In this document: piece after piece, positions 20,255-33,715 of the stretch
Layout: each line of letters begins with the position of its first letter
Numbering within the stretch: the first letter of the stretch is position 1
Origin: Trachelipus rathkii
Lineage: Eukaryota; Arthropoda; Malacostraca; Isopoda; Trachelipodidae
Direction of reading: 5' to 3'
Length of the DNA stretch: 38,195 nt
Assembly (NCBI GenBank): GCA_015478945.1
Contig: JABUQX010021118.1
Span: forward strand, 1 to 38,195
Notes under the pieces: model-generated
Told to the model about the DNA's origin: nothing
What the model saw: only the letters and a program-made list of their open reading frames with translations
The model's database searches: none
Made by a program: the position numbers and the translations under genes

Positions 20255-20485
20255 AGACATCTGCCACACTTCTTCCGAAAGACTCTATTTATTGAGGATT
20301 AAGTCACGGTAAAGTGCCCTTGGATTTATAGAGATAGAAAAGGAGAAATGGGTAACGTTGTTTTGAGTTTTAAGTTGATTGATTTTGAGATCTGAGAAAC
20401 TGTCAAACGTCTTTTTCCAAAACACTCTTTTTCACCGGGAATTGAGACACTAAAGGGTGCTCCTGTGGTGAGAGCCAGAGTAAGA
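20255..20485 (+). repeat. Weak tandem duplication, period about 143 bp
   Basis: CTTCTTCCGAAAGACTCTAT (from about 20269) followed by TTGAGGATTAAGTCACGGTA resembles CTTTTTCCAAAACACTCTTT (from about 20410) followed by GGAATTGAGACACTAAAGGG. The two copies are clearly diverged. Confidence 0.55.
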
Positions 20486-20944
20486 TAAGGGGGAGACACA
20501 CGACTTTCTCATCAGTTCTAAGTAAGAACATTGCTGTACTTTTGCTTTGTTTTTATTTTGTTTTGCAATCTATATTTAGTTTTGACCAATACTTAGATCC
20601 TATTCTCTGACTCAGAGTTTCTTCTAGTCAATAGTGAGCTTTGACCAAATGTTTCTAAAAGCCTTTTTTGAGGAATGATACGAAATATTATTCGCAACAG
20701 GTGTTGGTTCGATTAACAGAAGCTACAACTAGCCGTGAAAAAGAGTAATGACCAAGGAAAATACTTCCGAGATGTAGAAACACAGTCAAAACTTAGGGTG
20801 AATATAAGAGAAATACTTATGGTTTAGGATATATGTTTGTTTGTATTCTATTTGTTATTTGTCTTGTTTTTAGTACGATTAATTGAGTACTTTAGACAGC
20901 GACTGGGACTTCCTACCGAAGCCATCTTCAAGTTGTGGTTGGGA

Positions 20945-21260
20945 ACACTAAAAGTTTCTTTCCTGTTGGTTCTGACGCCCGTGAGTAGTGGTGACCTCTG
21001 TAATATAAGTTCTTATTTACGCCAACGCAGTGAACATTTATACCCAGATGTAAGAGGTTCTCGAAAAATGATGAAGAGGCAAAGAGCAACCCATAACACC
21101 TAAAAATACCGAAAGTTTCTTTCCTGTTGGTCTGAAGCAATATCGATAAAGGGTGAGTGACCTCATAGTATATAGTCTTAATTTACCAACGCAGTAACGT
21201 TTTACCTAGCGTAAAAGTCCCGAAATGATGAAAATGAGCCAAGGGATTACCAATGAAGTA
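20945..21260 (+). repeat. Tandem duplication, period 161 bp
   Basis: AAAGTTTCTTTCCTGTTGGT occurs at 20951-20970 and exactly again at 21112-21131. The following GTGACCTC, TAGTCTTAATTTA-type, CCAACGCAGT and CGAAA(A)ATGATGAA words repeat in order. The 88-codon frame at 20837-21103 and the reverse frame at 20928-21140 are made by this repeat. Confidence 0.9.
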
Positions 21261-22189
21261 GCATCCTTATAACATAGAAATTAAGACAGATTTATATTTT
21301 ATATATAGTGGTTATAGCCTGCATTTTTACTACGTTACTTGTAACTCTATATTCTAATTGTTTCATAAATTTATATGACTTCTTAAATTTAAGAGTTACT
21401 ATTGATATATTAGTTCTATGTATGTTTTTGTGAAATTAGAGGCAGCATTACTTATGCGACAAAACCACAAAGTGTGAATAACATAAGTACCTGCTATCCT
21501 GGGCAAGTACCGAGGGAAGACAATAAAAGAGACTATAGCGAAGACTTCAGTTGTCTACCTCGCCTTTATAAATATTTAAAAAGGACTTAAAGACAGAGAT
21601 AAGGAGATGTAAGAAGCGACAGATATAGTGAAATCCTCAAAGTCTCCCCATCCGCCTGTCAATTGGTTTGAGATGAAAAAAGGGAGAGAACGTTTGGATA
21701 AGAAATAAAACCACGTTAGTTGCCTTTTATGAGATGAGTAGAGTCTGAGATAGGCATAAGCTTTGAATACTTTTGAGAGGATTTTTTTTTTTTGGCAATG
21801 TAGAAAATATTTGATTTTGAAAGATAATTGAGAAGTATGACAATTTCTCATACGCATATGTATAATTCGTTCATTAATTTTAAGTCAAATATTTGGTCCA
21901 AATTACCGAAATATCGATTTTTTTTTATGCTGAGTATGTTTTATTATTATTTATCTACGGCTAATCACCGGGGTAACATCTCGAGGGAGCGGCCCAGATT
22001 TTTTATGTAATTAAAAAAAAGCAAAATTCTTTTCGCAAAAAAGAAAAAAGGAAATTTCTTTTGAAAAAAGGAAAAAATAATAAAATATAAATAACAACAG
22101 CAAGAGAATGCTAACTAACCTTCTTAAATAAATGTATTAAATATTTCAGTAATTGTTGCATGTCTACTAATTAAGATATGGTAGTTGAT
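21261..22189. other. Anonymous AT-rich DNA
   Basis: No gene or repeat family is recognised. 22010-22090 is an A-rich stretch of AAAAAAG and TTCTTTT words. Confidence 0.55.
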
Positions 22190-22680
22190 ATGGTAGTTAT
22201 TAACACTTCCATTGATATTTTTATCTTAACAGTGTTAATATTAACGTTTTGATACTAACATTTTTTAATATTAACTTTTGTTTTGTTAACGTTTTGATAC
22301 TAACATTTTAACATTAATTTTTTGTTTTAAATGCACGACATAATATTTTTGTAGAGTTAGAAACACGACTAATATTTCTTATAGACTCCTATTAGTATAA
22401 AGCATACTCATATCTTACAGTTAGAACTACTACTAACAAATTTTTTGAAGATTGATCTGTCATACTAATAGCTTTAACATTAATAGTTTTTTTATATATT
22501 AACATTAGAAAGATGTTTTAAATGCCAACAATTTTATTACTGCGGCAGGTATTTAAAGTTGTGATCAACATTTTTTTTAAATAACTTTCTAAATATTAAT
22601 AGCCTTTTTACTAACGCTCCAAGAATTGTTTTTCTTACTAACAATGTTACTGCCAGTAATTTTAAGAATAAGAAACTAGT
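22190..22680 (+). repeat. T-rich minisatellite-like stretch
   Basis: A 24-bp word beginning TTAACGTTTTGATACTAAC is repeated exactly at 22241-22264 and 22286-22309 (period 45). Degenerate TACTAACATTTT and ATTAACATTA words continue to about 22640. Confidence 0.7.
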
Positions 22681-24235
22681 GCTTAGCATGTCTTAAAAAA
22701 CATTCATAATAAATGTTTATCGCTTATGTAGTGTTTAGAATTTAAAGCATCAATAATTCCTAAATGGTATACGAATGAAAACTAAAGTTCAAAGACCAAA
22801 GCATGGTAATGAAGCTTTAATACATTCTTTTTTTTATTATTTTTAATCAAGCTTTACTAACAATTAATTTAATTAATGACCAAAGTATATGGGCCAGTAA
22901 AGTAGAAAACTAACCACTATTATAAAATAAGTTAGGCAAAGACCAAGAAAAAATAATTTAAAAAATTATCGACCGATTGCATGTTACTGTACGCAATAAC
23001 ATTTTGATATTAAACTAATTAGCTAGGCGTCTAAATGATCAAGGATAACCCTTAAATCTTTTGAGAAAGAATAAAAAAGGCGTTAGAAAATGAATAAACG
23101 TAAAGTTAACAAATTTATAAATGTTTGAAGTTATTCAAACCCCTTGTGTTTTAGTAAAAACCAATCACTCTGCGGGATTTACAAAGGAAACTTGAATAAC
23201 TATTTCTTCGAAAAGACCCATAAAAATTTAAATGTGAAATACCCAGAACGCTAGAAACATCCTAATAACCGTGCCTTGTCCCAATGCCATATTTTTACAT
23301 TGAGGACAAAACAAAGAAATTACATTCTCATAGCTTACATCAAAACATTCGAACACAGAGTCTCTTATTTTTCTGTCTATATTCGAACTATTTTATTTGC
23401 TTTAAGCTTGTCTGAGAAAACACTTTCATTTCCCAAGGATGATCCCATCCAGGATCTAAATGATAGAATCTTTTTCGCATCGATCATTTTGTATCAACAC
23501 TCTACAGAAGATCCATGATTTAGACATTGACTTTCTTCCAATGTCCCTTACTCATGTTTATTTCTCCAAATTTTATTTTGCATCAACGATCTACAGGAGA
23601 GCCTTAAGTTGAACATGTACTTTTCCCTCAATGTTCAGCACTCATGTTCTCTTATTTTTTTATGATCCATTCTATGAGGTATATGCATAGCTCCTTCATA
23701 AAATCAAGACTTTATTCAAGTCTAATATTCAGGGAGAGGTCCGTTGTGGTAAGTCGCGATACTTGGAACAAGTATGAGCAATGAAGGTGCTATTGCATAT
23801 GTTTACGTTTGAAGGCGACATCTCGTCTACATTCCTGAAATATCTTTCTTTCTACACAGTACTTTTCCCACGATTCGGATTGGTTCCGACTTGCATACAA
23901 GCCCTTAGCAACTTTCCTGTCCAGGTTTGTTTTTCTACGCATTTAGTCGCTTTCCCAAAGGTTAAACGAAATAAAGCTTAGATTTCCTAAACTTTGAATC
24001 TAGGACGCCCGGCGTGACACACGCCTTTGCAACAGCAAAGAGTCCTGAGTCGAGAAGGGAGTTGAGGAAGCTTACTTTACTTCTTGATTTCAAGCTGTGC
24101 GGACTGTGATAGAATTGGGGAGTAAAAGTGACTAACCACGTATGAATGGTTGGGGGTTAGAGGTCTTAAGAAAGATTACAAAGTGTTATTAAGATAGTGA
24201 TATACAAGTGCTGAGACGTATACTACTTACCGAAA
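22681..24235. other. Anonymous AT-rich DNA with one 89-bp tandem duplication
   Basis: At 23488-23660 a unit starting GTATCAACACTCTACAG (23491) recurs as GCATCAACGATCTACAG (23580); both are followed by a CAATGT word and ACTCATGTT. Frames at 23276-23518 and 23781-23981 have no recognisable domain. Confidence 0.5.
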
Positions 24236-24239
24236 TATA

Positions 24240-24389
24240 GATAATAATATATATTATAATATATATATATCATATATATATAGTATATTATATAATATAT
24301 ATATATATATATGATATATCTCAATAATAGTATATATATATATATATTTAACATAAATATTATAATTATTTTTATTTACATATATATAA

Positions 24390-24460
<71 letters not shown>

Positions 24461-24490
24461 TATATATTATATATATATATATAATATACA
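24240..24490. repeat. (TA)n microsatellite block
   Basis: TA tracts on both sides of a short unique spacer. They abut the left side of the RTE-like pseudogene. Confidence 0.95.
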
Positions 24491-24569
24491 AAAGGTAAAA
24501 TACCAATATTATACACAAGTAAAGGAGATGCAGCAAACGGAACTGTGACAACACAGAGGAATTTCATTG

Positions 24570-25860
24570 ATGGAACACCCTGGCAAAAATCTACGAAAAG
24601 AATATTGGAAGAAGAAAGATTGAGAGCCGATTGTTGGAAAGCGGAAGCTGGGGCAGGGAACGCACGGTAGTAGAGGAGGAAGAGGCAACGACAGATCTTT
24701 CTGTTCCTATACTGAAGATGGTTTATCGGAGAAAGATTTGTTAGTAGAACTTATTGGCAAGGTATTTTAATGTGTGCGTTTATATGATCATAGCAAAAAG
24801 CTTTTGCCCATTGCTTACCAAAAGGAAAAACTATGAGAAGAAGTCATGAAGAAAATTATGGAGTGAGTGGGAGATTGATGAGTAAAATGAATGAGTATGT
24901 AGAAAAATGATAGTTGTAAACATCAGAAAGGAGTGTGAAAACGATATATGTTTTCGAAGTAGAAACAGGAGTTAAACAACGGAGTGTATTATCGCCTATA
25001 TGTTCAACTAATATCTTAGACGGGTTAATAAGGAAAGTAGAAGGAAGAGATTAGGAGTTTCTTGATGAGAGATATAATGGCTATGCGGAACGACTAGCAT
25101 GGTTGATGAGGAGGAGGAGAGAAGATACAATAGGTTGTGAGGTTGTTTGCGGAGGAGTTAGGATGAGGCAGGAGATTGAAGCATGAATGTACAGAGACGG
25201 GAGATATATAATAGTACGGCGACGGAAACGATGAAAGGCCATGAGGTAATGATGGTGGGGAAGAGGATGTGAAAGGCGGTGGATTCCAGCCGTCTATTTA
25301 GGTGGGTGTTTTAACAGGGAGGGAGGATGTGAGGAGAGATCACTTAGAAAGATGAAAAATATGAGCAAAGCTATGCGAGAAGCGAGCTGTACCCAGTGAT
25401 GAAGGACCGGAAATGTTGGAATGGAGGTTTTAAAAAGTAAAATCTTTGAAGCAGTGAAAAGGATTAATTTTTCCCCGAACTTGTCCTTGAGGAGGGAGGA
25501 AGAGATTAGAATTTACAGAGAGCGGCAGAAATTAGGCTCTCGAGAGCAAATCGACTGGAAGAAGCCAGAAAGAGATTAAAATAAACAACGCACATACCTT
25601 AGAAAACTGAAGGACTGAAGAAATTAATCTTGAAATGGCAGTGAAGACTGAATGTGGGACATTCTGGCCAAGGATGCAGGCCATGATAGAATGCCGAAAA
25701 GAAGTTGGGAATGGACAACGGGTCTATAGTCTAAGGGGTAGACAAAGAAAAGATGAGTCTGTATTGTAGGATTCTTTTAAGAGATGCCAGCTGCAGACAA
25801 TGAGGTGGTTGGAAGAAAAGAGGAGTGGTCCAGGAGAGAGATGTATGGAGGAAGACCCTC
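24570..25860 (+). pseudogene. RTE-like non-LTR retrotransposon reverse transcriptase pseudogene
   Basis: This is a relic of the reverse transcriptase that copies a LINE RNA into DNA at the target site. It matches the endonuclease-reverse-transcriptase type common in invertebrates. Plus-strand blocks: KIYEKNI (about 24588-24608) and ATTDLSV (about 24685); DHSKKLLPIAYQ and EKL-stop-EEVMKKI (about 24786-24860), where the family has a conserved Trp and here TGG became TGA; FEVETGVKQRSVLSPI (24952-24999), the family F.V..GVKQGSVLSP, with Gly changed to Arg; ILDGLIRKVEG (to about 25045). The catalytic YADD box is degraded to YAER (about 25082-25093). YLGG then NREGGCEER (25295-25335) matches the YLGS...DGGCE motif. 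GRQRKDE (25737-25757) resembles the C-terminal GRPRK region. The endonuclease is missing upstream, where the (TA)n block starts, so it is 5'-truncated and inactive. Confidence 0.9.
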
Positions 25861-25905
25861 GCGCGACAAACTTAACAGGAGTGAAAATCCTTCCTGGGGA
25901 AGGCC

Positions 25906-25917
25906 GGGGGGGGGGGG
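25906..25917 (+). repeat. G12 homopolymer
   Basis: Twelve consecutive Gs just after the RTE relic. Unusual in this AT-rich window; the length may be an assembly artefact. Confidence 0.9.
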
Positions 25918-26029
25918 CCGCTTGTCGAGTAATGGTTATTGAGGATTTATTATGTTAATTAGTTATCTAAAAGTATTCTTTTATTTTTAAACAGTGGAAT
26001 CTAAATATTTTAGTATAGAATATATCTAT

Positions 26030-26175
26030 GTATATTATTAGTAATATAATATTATATTATATATTTATATTATATTATAATATAATATATATATATATTA
26101 TATAAATAATATATATATAATATTAGATATAATATATTATAATATATATAATATATGTGTATATATATATTTACC
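26030..26175. repeat. (TA)n / TATAATA microsatellite
   Basis: Imperfect TA and TAATA repeats. Confidence 0.92.
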
Positions 26176-26283
26176 ATGAAACCTAATTTAGTAATAAATG
26201 TGCTGATGTATTGGATGTAAAAAATCTCATTATATCTAACACTTTTTAACAACAGAAAGGTTATTTCAAAAAAAATTTGGTTT

Positions 26284-26462
26284 AGAAGATGGAACTCTAA
26301 TTTTGTATTTGTTGTGACGTGTGTGGAATTTAATTAAGCTCGCATGGAGAGTTACCGAGGTCTTATAAGATGGAACTCCGCTGTGTGTTTATCAAACATG
26401 AGAAATAATTGAGCTCACATCAGACAGGTAACGATTCTACGAGACAGAATTAAAATCCTCAA
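26284..26462 (+). repeat. Short tandem repeat array, period about 81 bp
   Basis: AGATGGAACTC starts at 26287 and again at 26368. Each copy continues with a GTGTG word, AATTAAGCTC or AATTGAGCTC, CA(G)-rich sequence and GTTACCGAGG or GGTAACGATT. A third, partial start (AGACAGAATT) lies near 26442. Confidence 0.75.
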
Positions 26463-26469
26463 TATATTT

Positions 26470-26925
26470 TAAATATGTTAATAATAATGAAATGATAATT
26501 AATTAAGTATTAACTATTTGTTGCAACGATAATTAATAATTCCTAAAATTAAACTTGATAAATGTAATAAAAAGTAACATAATATTAAATACACATAAAA
26601 ATTGTTGTAACAATAATAATAATATTAATATAATAATAATATAATTATTAATAATAATAATATTAATAAATAATATAATAAATAATAATTGAGAGTAAAT
26701 AAATAATAATTAATAATAATAACCTCAATAATAATAATAATAAAATAATAATTATAATGATAATAATAAATAATAGTAATAATTAATAATAATAATAAAT
26801 AATAATAAATATATTAATTATAATAATAATTAATTAATAATAATAATAATTATATAATAATAAAATGTATAATAATTGATAATAATATTAAATAATAATA
26901 ATAATAATAATAATAAAATTTCATT
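26470..26925. repeat. (AAT)n trinucleotide-rich tract
   Basis: The dense part is 26600-26920, made of AAT/TAA units with TTAATAA interruptions and almost no G or C. Confidence 0.93.
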
Positions 26926-28139
26926 GTGAATTTAAATTATTAATCTGAATATTAAAATAATAATTATTACAAATAAAAAAATGACGGTAACAAATGTTTT
27001 GGTTGGAGCAGGAGCCAAAAAAAATAAAAAAAAGTTCGTGAGCGTGAGCGAGAGAGTGAGTATTTTGTTCTTAACATTTTTCTCAAAGTTGTAATTGTCA
27101 GTTGAAATAAAAAAGTTATGAAGCCTGTCAGTTTTATGGAAATGGAGGCATAGTCTTATAATTTTAAAAATGATATCAGCTGGCATTTTAGAAAATTTAG
27201 CAAAAAACATTTTACTGATCAACAGCCACAATCATGGTTAGGTTAATGCCTTCCTCATGCTTTTTTGCCTGCTTCGTTATTATAATGAAAATATGCACAA
27301 TCACATTACTATATGATATACATATTGTCATCCTTCCGCTTCTCTTCTTTATTGGATATATCGGATCGACTCTCTCACGTGTCAAAATCCGTTTTTTCTT
27401 GCTTCATCGTATTCTCCGACACAGTCTATTCTTCCACTCAAACAGCATGTGGAATTCCTCTCTTAAACTCACAAACTACATATTGTGATCAAAGATAATC
27501 GTGCCAACGCATCTTATAAAGTATTTAGCAATCACCGCTCACTCTTTTCGTTGCATTTTAGGCCGTTGCAAATCTAATACAACAAATAATTCTCGAACGT
27601 TAAAACAATGTCGAGTTATTCTGCGTTATGTTCTAAACCTAATTCTCGGTGCGTATATCTCTATTATTTGATTTCGTGCCACGTGTTCTGCCCGACGTTT
27701 TGTTTCACTGATCGCTTAATGTGATGAAAAGAACAGTTCACTTTAGTGATTAGTGAGGGGAATCATTCCTGGAAACTGATACATCAGTGATCATCTACTA
27801 CTAGTCGCTACAAAAAGTTCCATGGAACTCGATAAGATATCGTGGCGTGTAGCACAACCACACCACACAATCGCGCATATATTAAAAGGACTAATCATCA
27901 CTAGCGATGACACAATCTCTATAATGTATATACTCTTCTTTCTAGATATCCATATGCCCTGGCCCCAATCTACATTTTTAACTTTCTTAGAATCCTTTAA
28001 GTAACTCCCTTATATTCTTGACTAATCAAAATCATATAATTATTGGACTTCCGATGTAATCACTTCCCGACAGTAGATACAGCTAGGGACCTACCCACGC
28101 CAAACAAAATTATTCTATATTATATAATAAGTACCTCCC
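26926..28139. other. Anonymous DNA
   Basis: No gene is recognised. 27240-28080 is less AT-rich than its surroundings and carries several short frames (27234-27488, 27313-27498, 27822-28004), none with a motif I can name. Confidence 0.5.
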
Positions 28140-29600
28140 TCCTAAAAAATGTTAATTCTATTAATATTTTTTAATAAAAATAAAAATTAAAGGATACCTA
28201 TTTATTGGCAGTTAACTTTTACGAATTCATATATGTGTAAATCATTATTCAAATTATAATAATCTAATTAACTATTAAATGATTAATTATTCAATCTATT
28301 TTTTTTATTAAGATCTATAATAAATCAAATATAATATTTAATTTAAAAATAATAATATAATAATTATTATTATATTTATTAATAATAATGTTTTAATTAA
28401 TAGTGGTTATCATAATATTATAGAAAAATTTCTTTAAAAATTATTATAAATTAATATAATATAATAAATAAATATTAAATAAATATAAATAAAATTAAAA
28501 ATAATAAAAATAAAAAGAAGACAATATTAATAAATTAATATTCAAATACTTAATTATTCACGTCAACATTAATTCTTGTCTCAAAAAATAATAAAATATT
28601 ATTACAACACAATGATAAACCTAAAAATTTAATAATAGAATTATCTGAGACCCTAGTAAAAAATAAAATATGTCTAAAACGTGATTATAAATAAACCATT
28701 TATTATCAAGCTAAAGATTATTTGCCAGTAAAGATATACATTCAAAAAACAAAAAAAAAAAAAAAAAAAATAGTAGAAAAGAAAAAACCATGAAAGAAGA
28801 AGTATTATTACACACAAAATAAAAAAAGAATAATGAAAGGAAAAATCAATGGATCATATTAAAAAACGAATAAAATTAAAAAAAGAAAAAAGTTATAAGA
28901 AAAGTCGCTAATAAATCTATATCACAAAACAAGCTAATCCAAATACAGCATAACAAAAAGAAAGATCCAACAAATGCAAAATCCAAAACATCCATGAACA
29001 AAGCCTAAAACTTGTATTAATTAAATCTTTAATAAATGTAAAAAAAAAAAATAAAATAAAAAAAAAAAAAAAAAAAAAAAAAAATAAAGATTCATTCATT
29101 TTGGCCTAATCTAGAAAGAAATAATTATAATAAAATAACAGGACGAAATTCATAACAATGTCCATTTTATCCATTTTCAATCAATTCATTTGCTAAGATT
29201 CCCCCATCATCGAAAAGAATACTAATTACAAATTTTTGTAGGCCAGATCACCATATTAATAAATTTTACCAGTGATAATGAATTGTACACTTAATTATTA
29301 TTCATATTTCGAGTAAATTTTATATTAACTTTACCTTATTATAGTGTTATGTGGAAAAACACGCAAAAATTATTCATCCTTCATTTAAACCTGTAATTTC
29401 TATAACTAGTCTAGTAGGTTAATTTGGTTCATGAAAACTAAATTATGGGCTAGGATTATGTAGATTTTCCTAAAATCATTTTTGAGATTTACCTTTTAAT
29501 TTAAAATTTAAAATTTAAATTCTTTCTTTTAATCTATAAAACCTTTATTATTTAAAAAAAAAAACTTATTTACTTATAGGCAAAATAAAATATAGTTGTT
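28140..29600. repeat. Low-complexity A/T-rich region with poly-A runs
   Basis: Long AT-only stretches (28260-28530) and A-runs at about 28749-28770 and 29040-29085. The Phe-run frame on the minus strand (28917-29099) is the poly-A run read backwards. Orientation marks for a retroposon insertion (target-site duplication) were not found. Confidence 0.75.
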
Positions 29601-32600
29601 ATTCATGTTTAACAATTATTTCTCAAGGTACTTAGTATAAATTTTAATAAACTATTATTACTTTAAAAGACATTTGTCAAAGGCATTTGCAATATAGCTA
29701 CACATAATAGCAACTATTATTCATTTGAGTTTGTCGTACATAGATCTATAAAAATATCATATTATAAACAACTTAACCAACATATAACAACAGCAGATAA
29801 CTAGATCACAACAACAGCATCAACAACTAAATACTAACCAAAACCATAAAGATAAGTCCACCAGTATGTCATAACATGAGACATACATAATGATTAATAT
29901 AACAAGAACAAACTATTGAAAGATACAACTTATATATTATGCATCCTAATAACTATATATATAATAATATAATTAGTATATATCTATAGTTTGTGCTTTT
30001 GTGGATTTCGCATATGACTTTCGCAATTGTATTAAAAATAAATAAAGATTATATTGCATTCGCACGCGGACACTCGAAATGTGATTTAGAAAATGTCTGA
30101 TGGGAACTTTTTTACAGCAAATTTGCAACTTTGAAGTGAGAAACTTGATTAGAATGACTTGCTTAATAAGCCGTCTCAAGGTAGTGACAGGATATTAAAG
30201 TACACAATCGAATCTAGCATATTTAAGTGTCTCATATCGAAGTTAATAAACTGATGCGTTCTCGTTAGACTTGTGATGATTAATGAAATTCTTCTTGTGT
30301 ATAATGCAACTGAGTTGAAGCTAACTTCACGTTTTTATACCCTATTACTATGCTTCTTGTTCACCATTATCTAAACCTTTTCAGTGCATTAATACCTCTA
30401 TCAAGTCAATCATTCCCATATGTCTAGTCTTTCTCCTTCGTATCCTTCTTCGATATAGGTTCAGTATTATACATCTTCAATCAAAGCAAATTTTTCATTT
30501 GTATTCTCTGAGTAGTGCATATTTACTTATTAATTGTTAGAAAGGTTGTCAATTATTTTTCAAAGGCCTTATAATTTTGTGTCAGTGTTTTATCTTGAAT
30601 CTTCTAACACTTAACATTTCATAACTATGTGTGAAGATATCTCATTTAAAGTGGCGATTTTTTAATTGTGAATGATTTGACGATAATTGGAACCTATCAC
30701 CAGTATTAGTTTTCAACTGTGTCTATATTTTTATAGCCCTCTATTTAATACCATTATAAATAAGAAAATGGTTTCCCTCCACTTAAAATTTAATGAAATA
30801 TAGCACATAAAACCTCCGTCTTATGCCTCACCTAAAAATTCATTAGTAAATGACATGTGACAATCTTCAAACAGCGATTCAGAAAAGTTGCTCATCAAGA
30901 TATTAAGGTCATGAATCACTACCTTTAAATCACATCGGATTCTAAAAGGCTCATAAGTACTAAAAGAAACATACAGGCCAGAATTTAAAGTTCGCTAACT
31001 TTCAGTTAATAATTGACTTTACTCTGTCAAATTTATGGTTAAAAGGATTGCATAGAGACTTCAATGAATCTCTCGCCAGTACGGTAGCTCTGATGATAAA
31101 ATAAAATTGCTCTTTCATCCCAATGTAATTCTATTCTAGAACCAAATTGTATAAAGTCATACTTAACCTAATCAAGTTGAAAGACTCTCCATCTTATGAG
31201 ATATATCTACATGCAATCAATAAATTTTTTATTAATTTATTATCTCTGTCTCTTTACATGAAAACTCTAGTTGATTCTGTATTAACTTAAAGAGGAAGAC
31301 TTGGATGCTTATTTAGGAGTGACCAGCTTTTCTTCTCTTTTTGTAGACACTAATCTCCTCATATTTTATACACTACTGCTTACATTGGAATTAGGATAAA
31401 CGTGAGTGTTAGAATGTATTGAAAGAAGGACGAAGAGGAGAGGAACGAACTAGAAAATTGAGTAGTTTTAGTTCCCGTATTGCCTCTTGGTAAGGCATTC
31501 GCTAGTTAGGTGAGAGAGAGGAGCAGCATGAGATGAGAGAAGAAAAGACTAGAGACGAGATATTCAGCAACATACTTTTCATTCCAATCGCCGTAACTGC
31601 AACGCTTTTGTACAACAGCGAATTGCACTGTGTAAACTTTCACCTTATGCTCTCACTAATTGCGCCATAGGTGAGTGGGGCATATAAGAACCTCCAGATG
31701 TGATCCTATTAAGTGGCTTTTTAACATGATCATAAATTGCAAAACTCTTACTAGAATTTCATAGAAAGCCAAATCCACCATTGTGACGTACAAGATATTC
31801 ATATTACCCTCTTTCAACTTTTTCTCAATTTTTCTAGGGAAAGCTGAGCACACTGATTTAAATATGCTCAAGCTCAAAGGTCGCTTTTTGTCACTTCTGA
31901 CAGTTTTCCCTTCCGTAAACTCTAGATCTTGGAAGACTCAGCTTTAATTTGGGGGCCAATAAAACCACTTACATTTTATCTTTGCCTCACTGTACATTTG
32001 CGAATTTGAATCTGAGATGTCAAGAATGCTCACACCTTTCTTTGTGCAAAGACTTTCTACAAATATTTTATCAAACGCATGTTTAATAGCAAAGGTTTAG
32101 TAATAGTTCCTTAACTAAACATGCGGATATTACAAGTGGCATCATGTGATCATGTTTTATTTTGGTTCACCATGGATTTAGCAAATCATGTCGTTTGAGG
32201 CACTTATTTTTCTCGATATTTTATTGTATTTTTCTGTCATCTGTTTATCCCATTTTCAGCAGTTGGAGGCTATAGTAATTTTGTGGTATTCAACCTGTTG
32301 TTTAATGCATCAGTCAATGACCTTAATCAGGTCACCCAAAAATGAGAACATTTACATGATTGTGTATATCAACTAGGTGTAAAGTAGATGACCTATAACC
32401 GTAATTTCTATTCGTAATATAAATGTAGAATAATGCCTAACCGGAACAGGACGAAAAAACATGACTAATCATAAGAGATAAGCAACTCAAGCCTTGAGAC
32501 ATGTCATCGTTTGGAGAGAATCAATAAACAGAAGACGCCACTGCTGCTGAGGTATTATTGCTCATGTTCATAGAACGCCATTCACATTCAAGCAATATAC

Positions 32601-33539
32601 ATGCCATCTTCTGCGCCAAAATAGTGCTGCAAAAAAAGTACTAAAACTGTCTGGCCTCTTAAATGAAACTAATGGTTTAGCAACAATAACACCCTTTACT
32701 CCTATATAGATTACCATCACCTGAGAGGCCTGAAAAAAGCAGCAAATTATCTGAGAGGCTGATAATCGAGTGGAAGTTTTAAGATTCTCGTACAAGATCT
32801 TAAGACTCCTTCATCTGTGTATTATCATGATGTGAAAACAGTAGTGCATAATACAATTTTCTAAACCATAAAGTCTTAAAAGTCCGGAGTCTTGATACCG
32901 AAATTGTGTCATGATCGGAGGTTCAATCTTCTGAGTCAAGCAGTAAATTCATCGGGAGTTTGTAGGTACAGGAAGATCATGTGCAAATGAAGGAACTGGA
33001 CGTATTGCGAGCTGGTAAAAGTTTAGATACTAGAGACTAACAATGTTTTGGATCTGATGAGAGATCCCGTGGTTCATTGGTACAATCAAAGGTAACAAAT
33101 GTCCCGTATCAGCACAGCAATAGCCGCTGTTCTTGCTCGGGGCCTCCTAGGAGCACAAGCAAATTTCAAGTCAGCTAAGTTTTCCTTTTAACAGGTTTCT
33201 CATGATTCCTGGAACATGAATTGCAAAAATACCACTAGTGTGAGCGGAACCCAGGATCTTATCCTGTCTCTCCAACTTTACATCCTAAGGTACAATTTTA
33301 TATAGCCTAAATATACTAAACGTCACTTGAATAGAAGACAAAGCTGTAATTGTAACTTCTCCACACACATAACAAAAATAGGTTAAGGAGCTATTTTTAC
33401 ATTTGATGTGCCATTATACAAGAACTGAACAGCATATACCACATATCTATTTGTTCTATATATTAATTATTTCTCATTATTATCTTCTTTTGCATAATAA
33501 AACTTTTGCTTATTAAACCTGAAAATATGAATAATATAA
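29601..33539. other. About 4 kb of anonymous AT-rich DNA
   Basis: Nothing supportable is seen. All open frames are under 80 codons (for example 31656-31877 and 32568-32795 on the minus strand, 32188-32376 on the plus) and lack recognisable domains. No tandem repeat, tRNA or transposon signature stands out. It could be intergenic or intronic. Confidence 0.55.
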
Positions 33540-33630
33540 TTATATATATATTATACTATTATATATATATTATTAGTATATATAAATATATAGTATATAT
33601 ATAATTATACTATATAATATATATATTGAC

Positions 33631-33663
<33 letters not shown>

Positions 33664-33715
33664 ATATTATATATATACATATAACTAATATTATAATATA
33701 TAATCATATACTTAT
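33540..33715. repeat. (TA)n microsatellite block
   Basis: Imperfect TA tract. Confidence 0.94.

Noticed and set aside
28740..29090. Poly-A tails marking processed pseudogenes
   Set aside because: No transcript-like sequence or target-site duplication could be found beside the A-runs, and the whole neighbourhood is low complexity.
29601..33539. Host exons in the anonymous 4 kb
   Set aside because: Frames are short and AT-driven, and no domain or convincing splice-bounded segment was found by eye. Transcript evidence would be needed.
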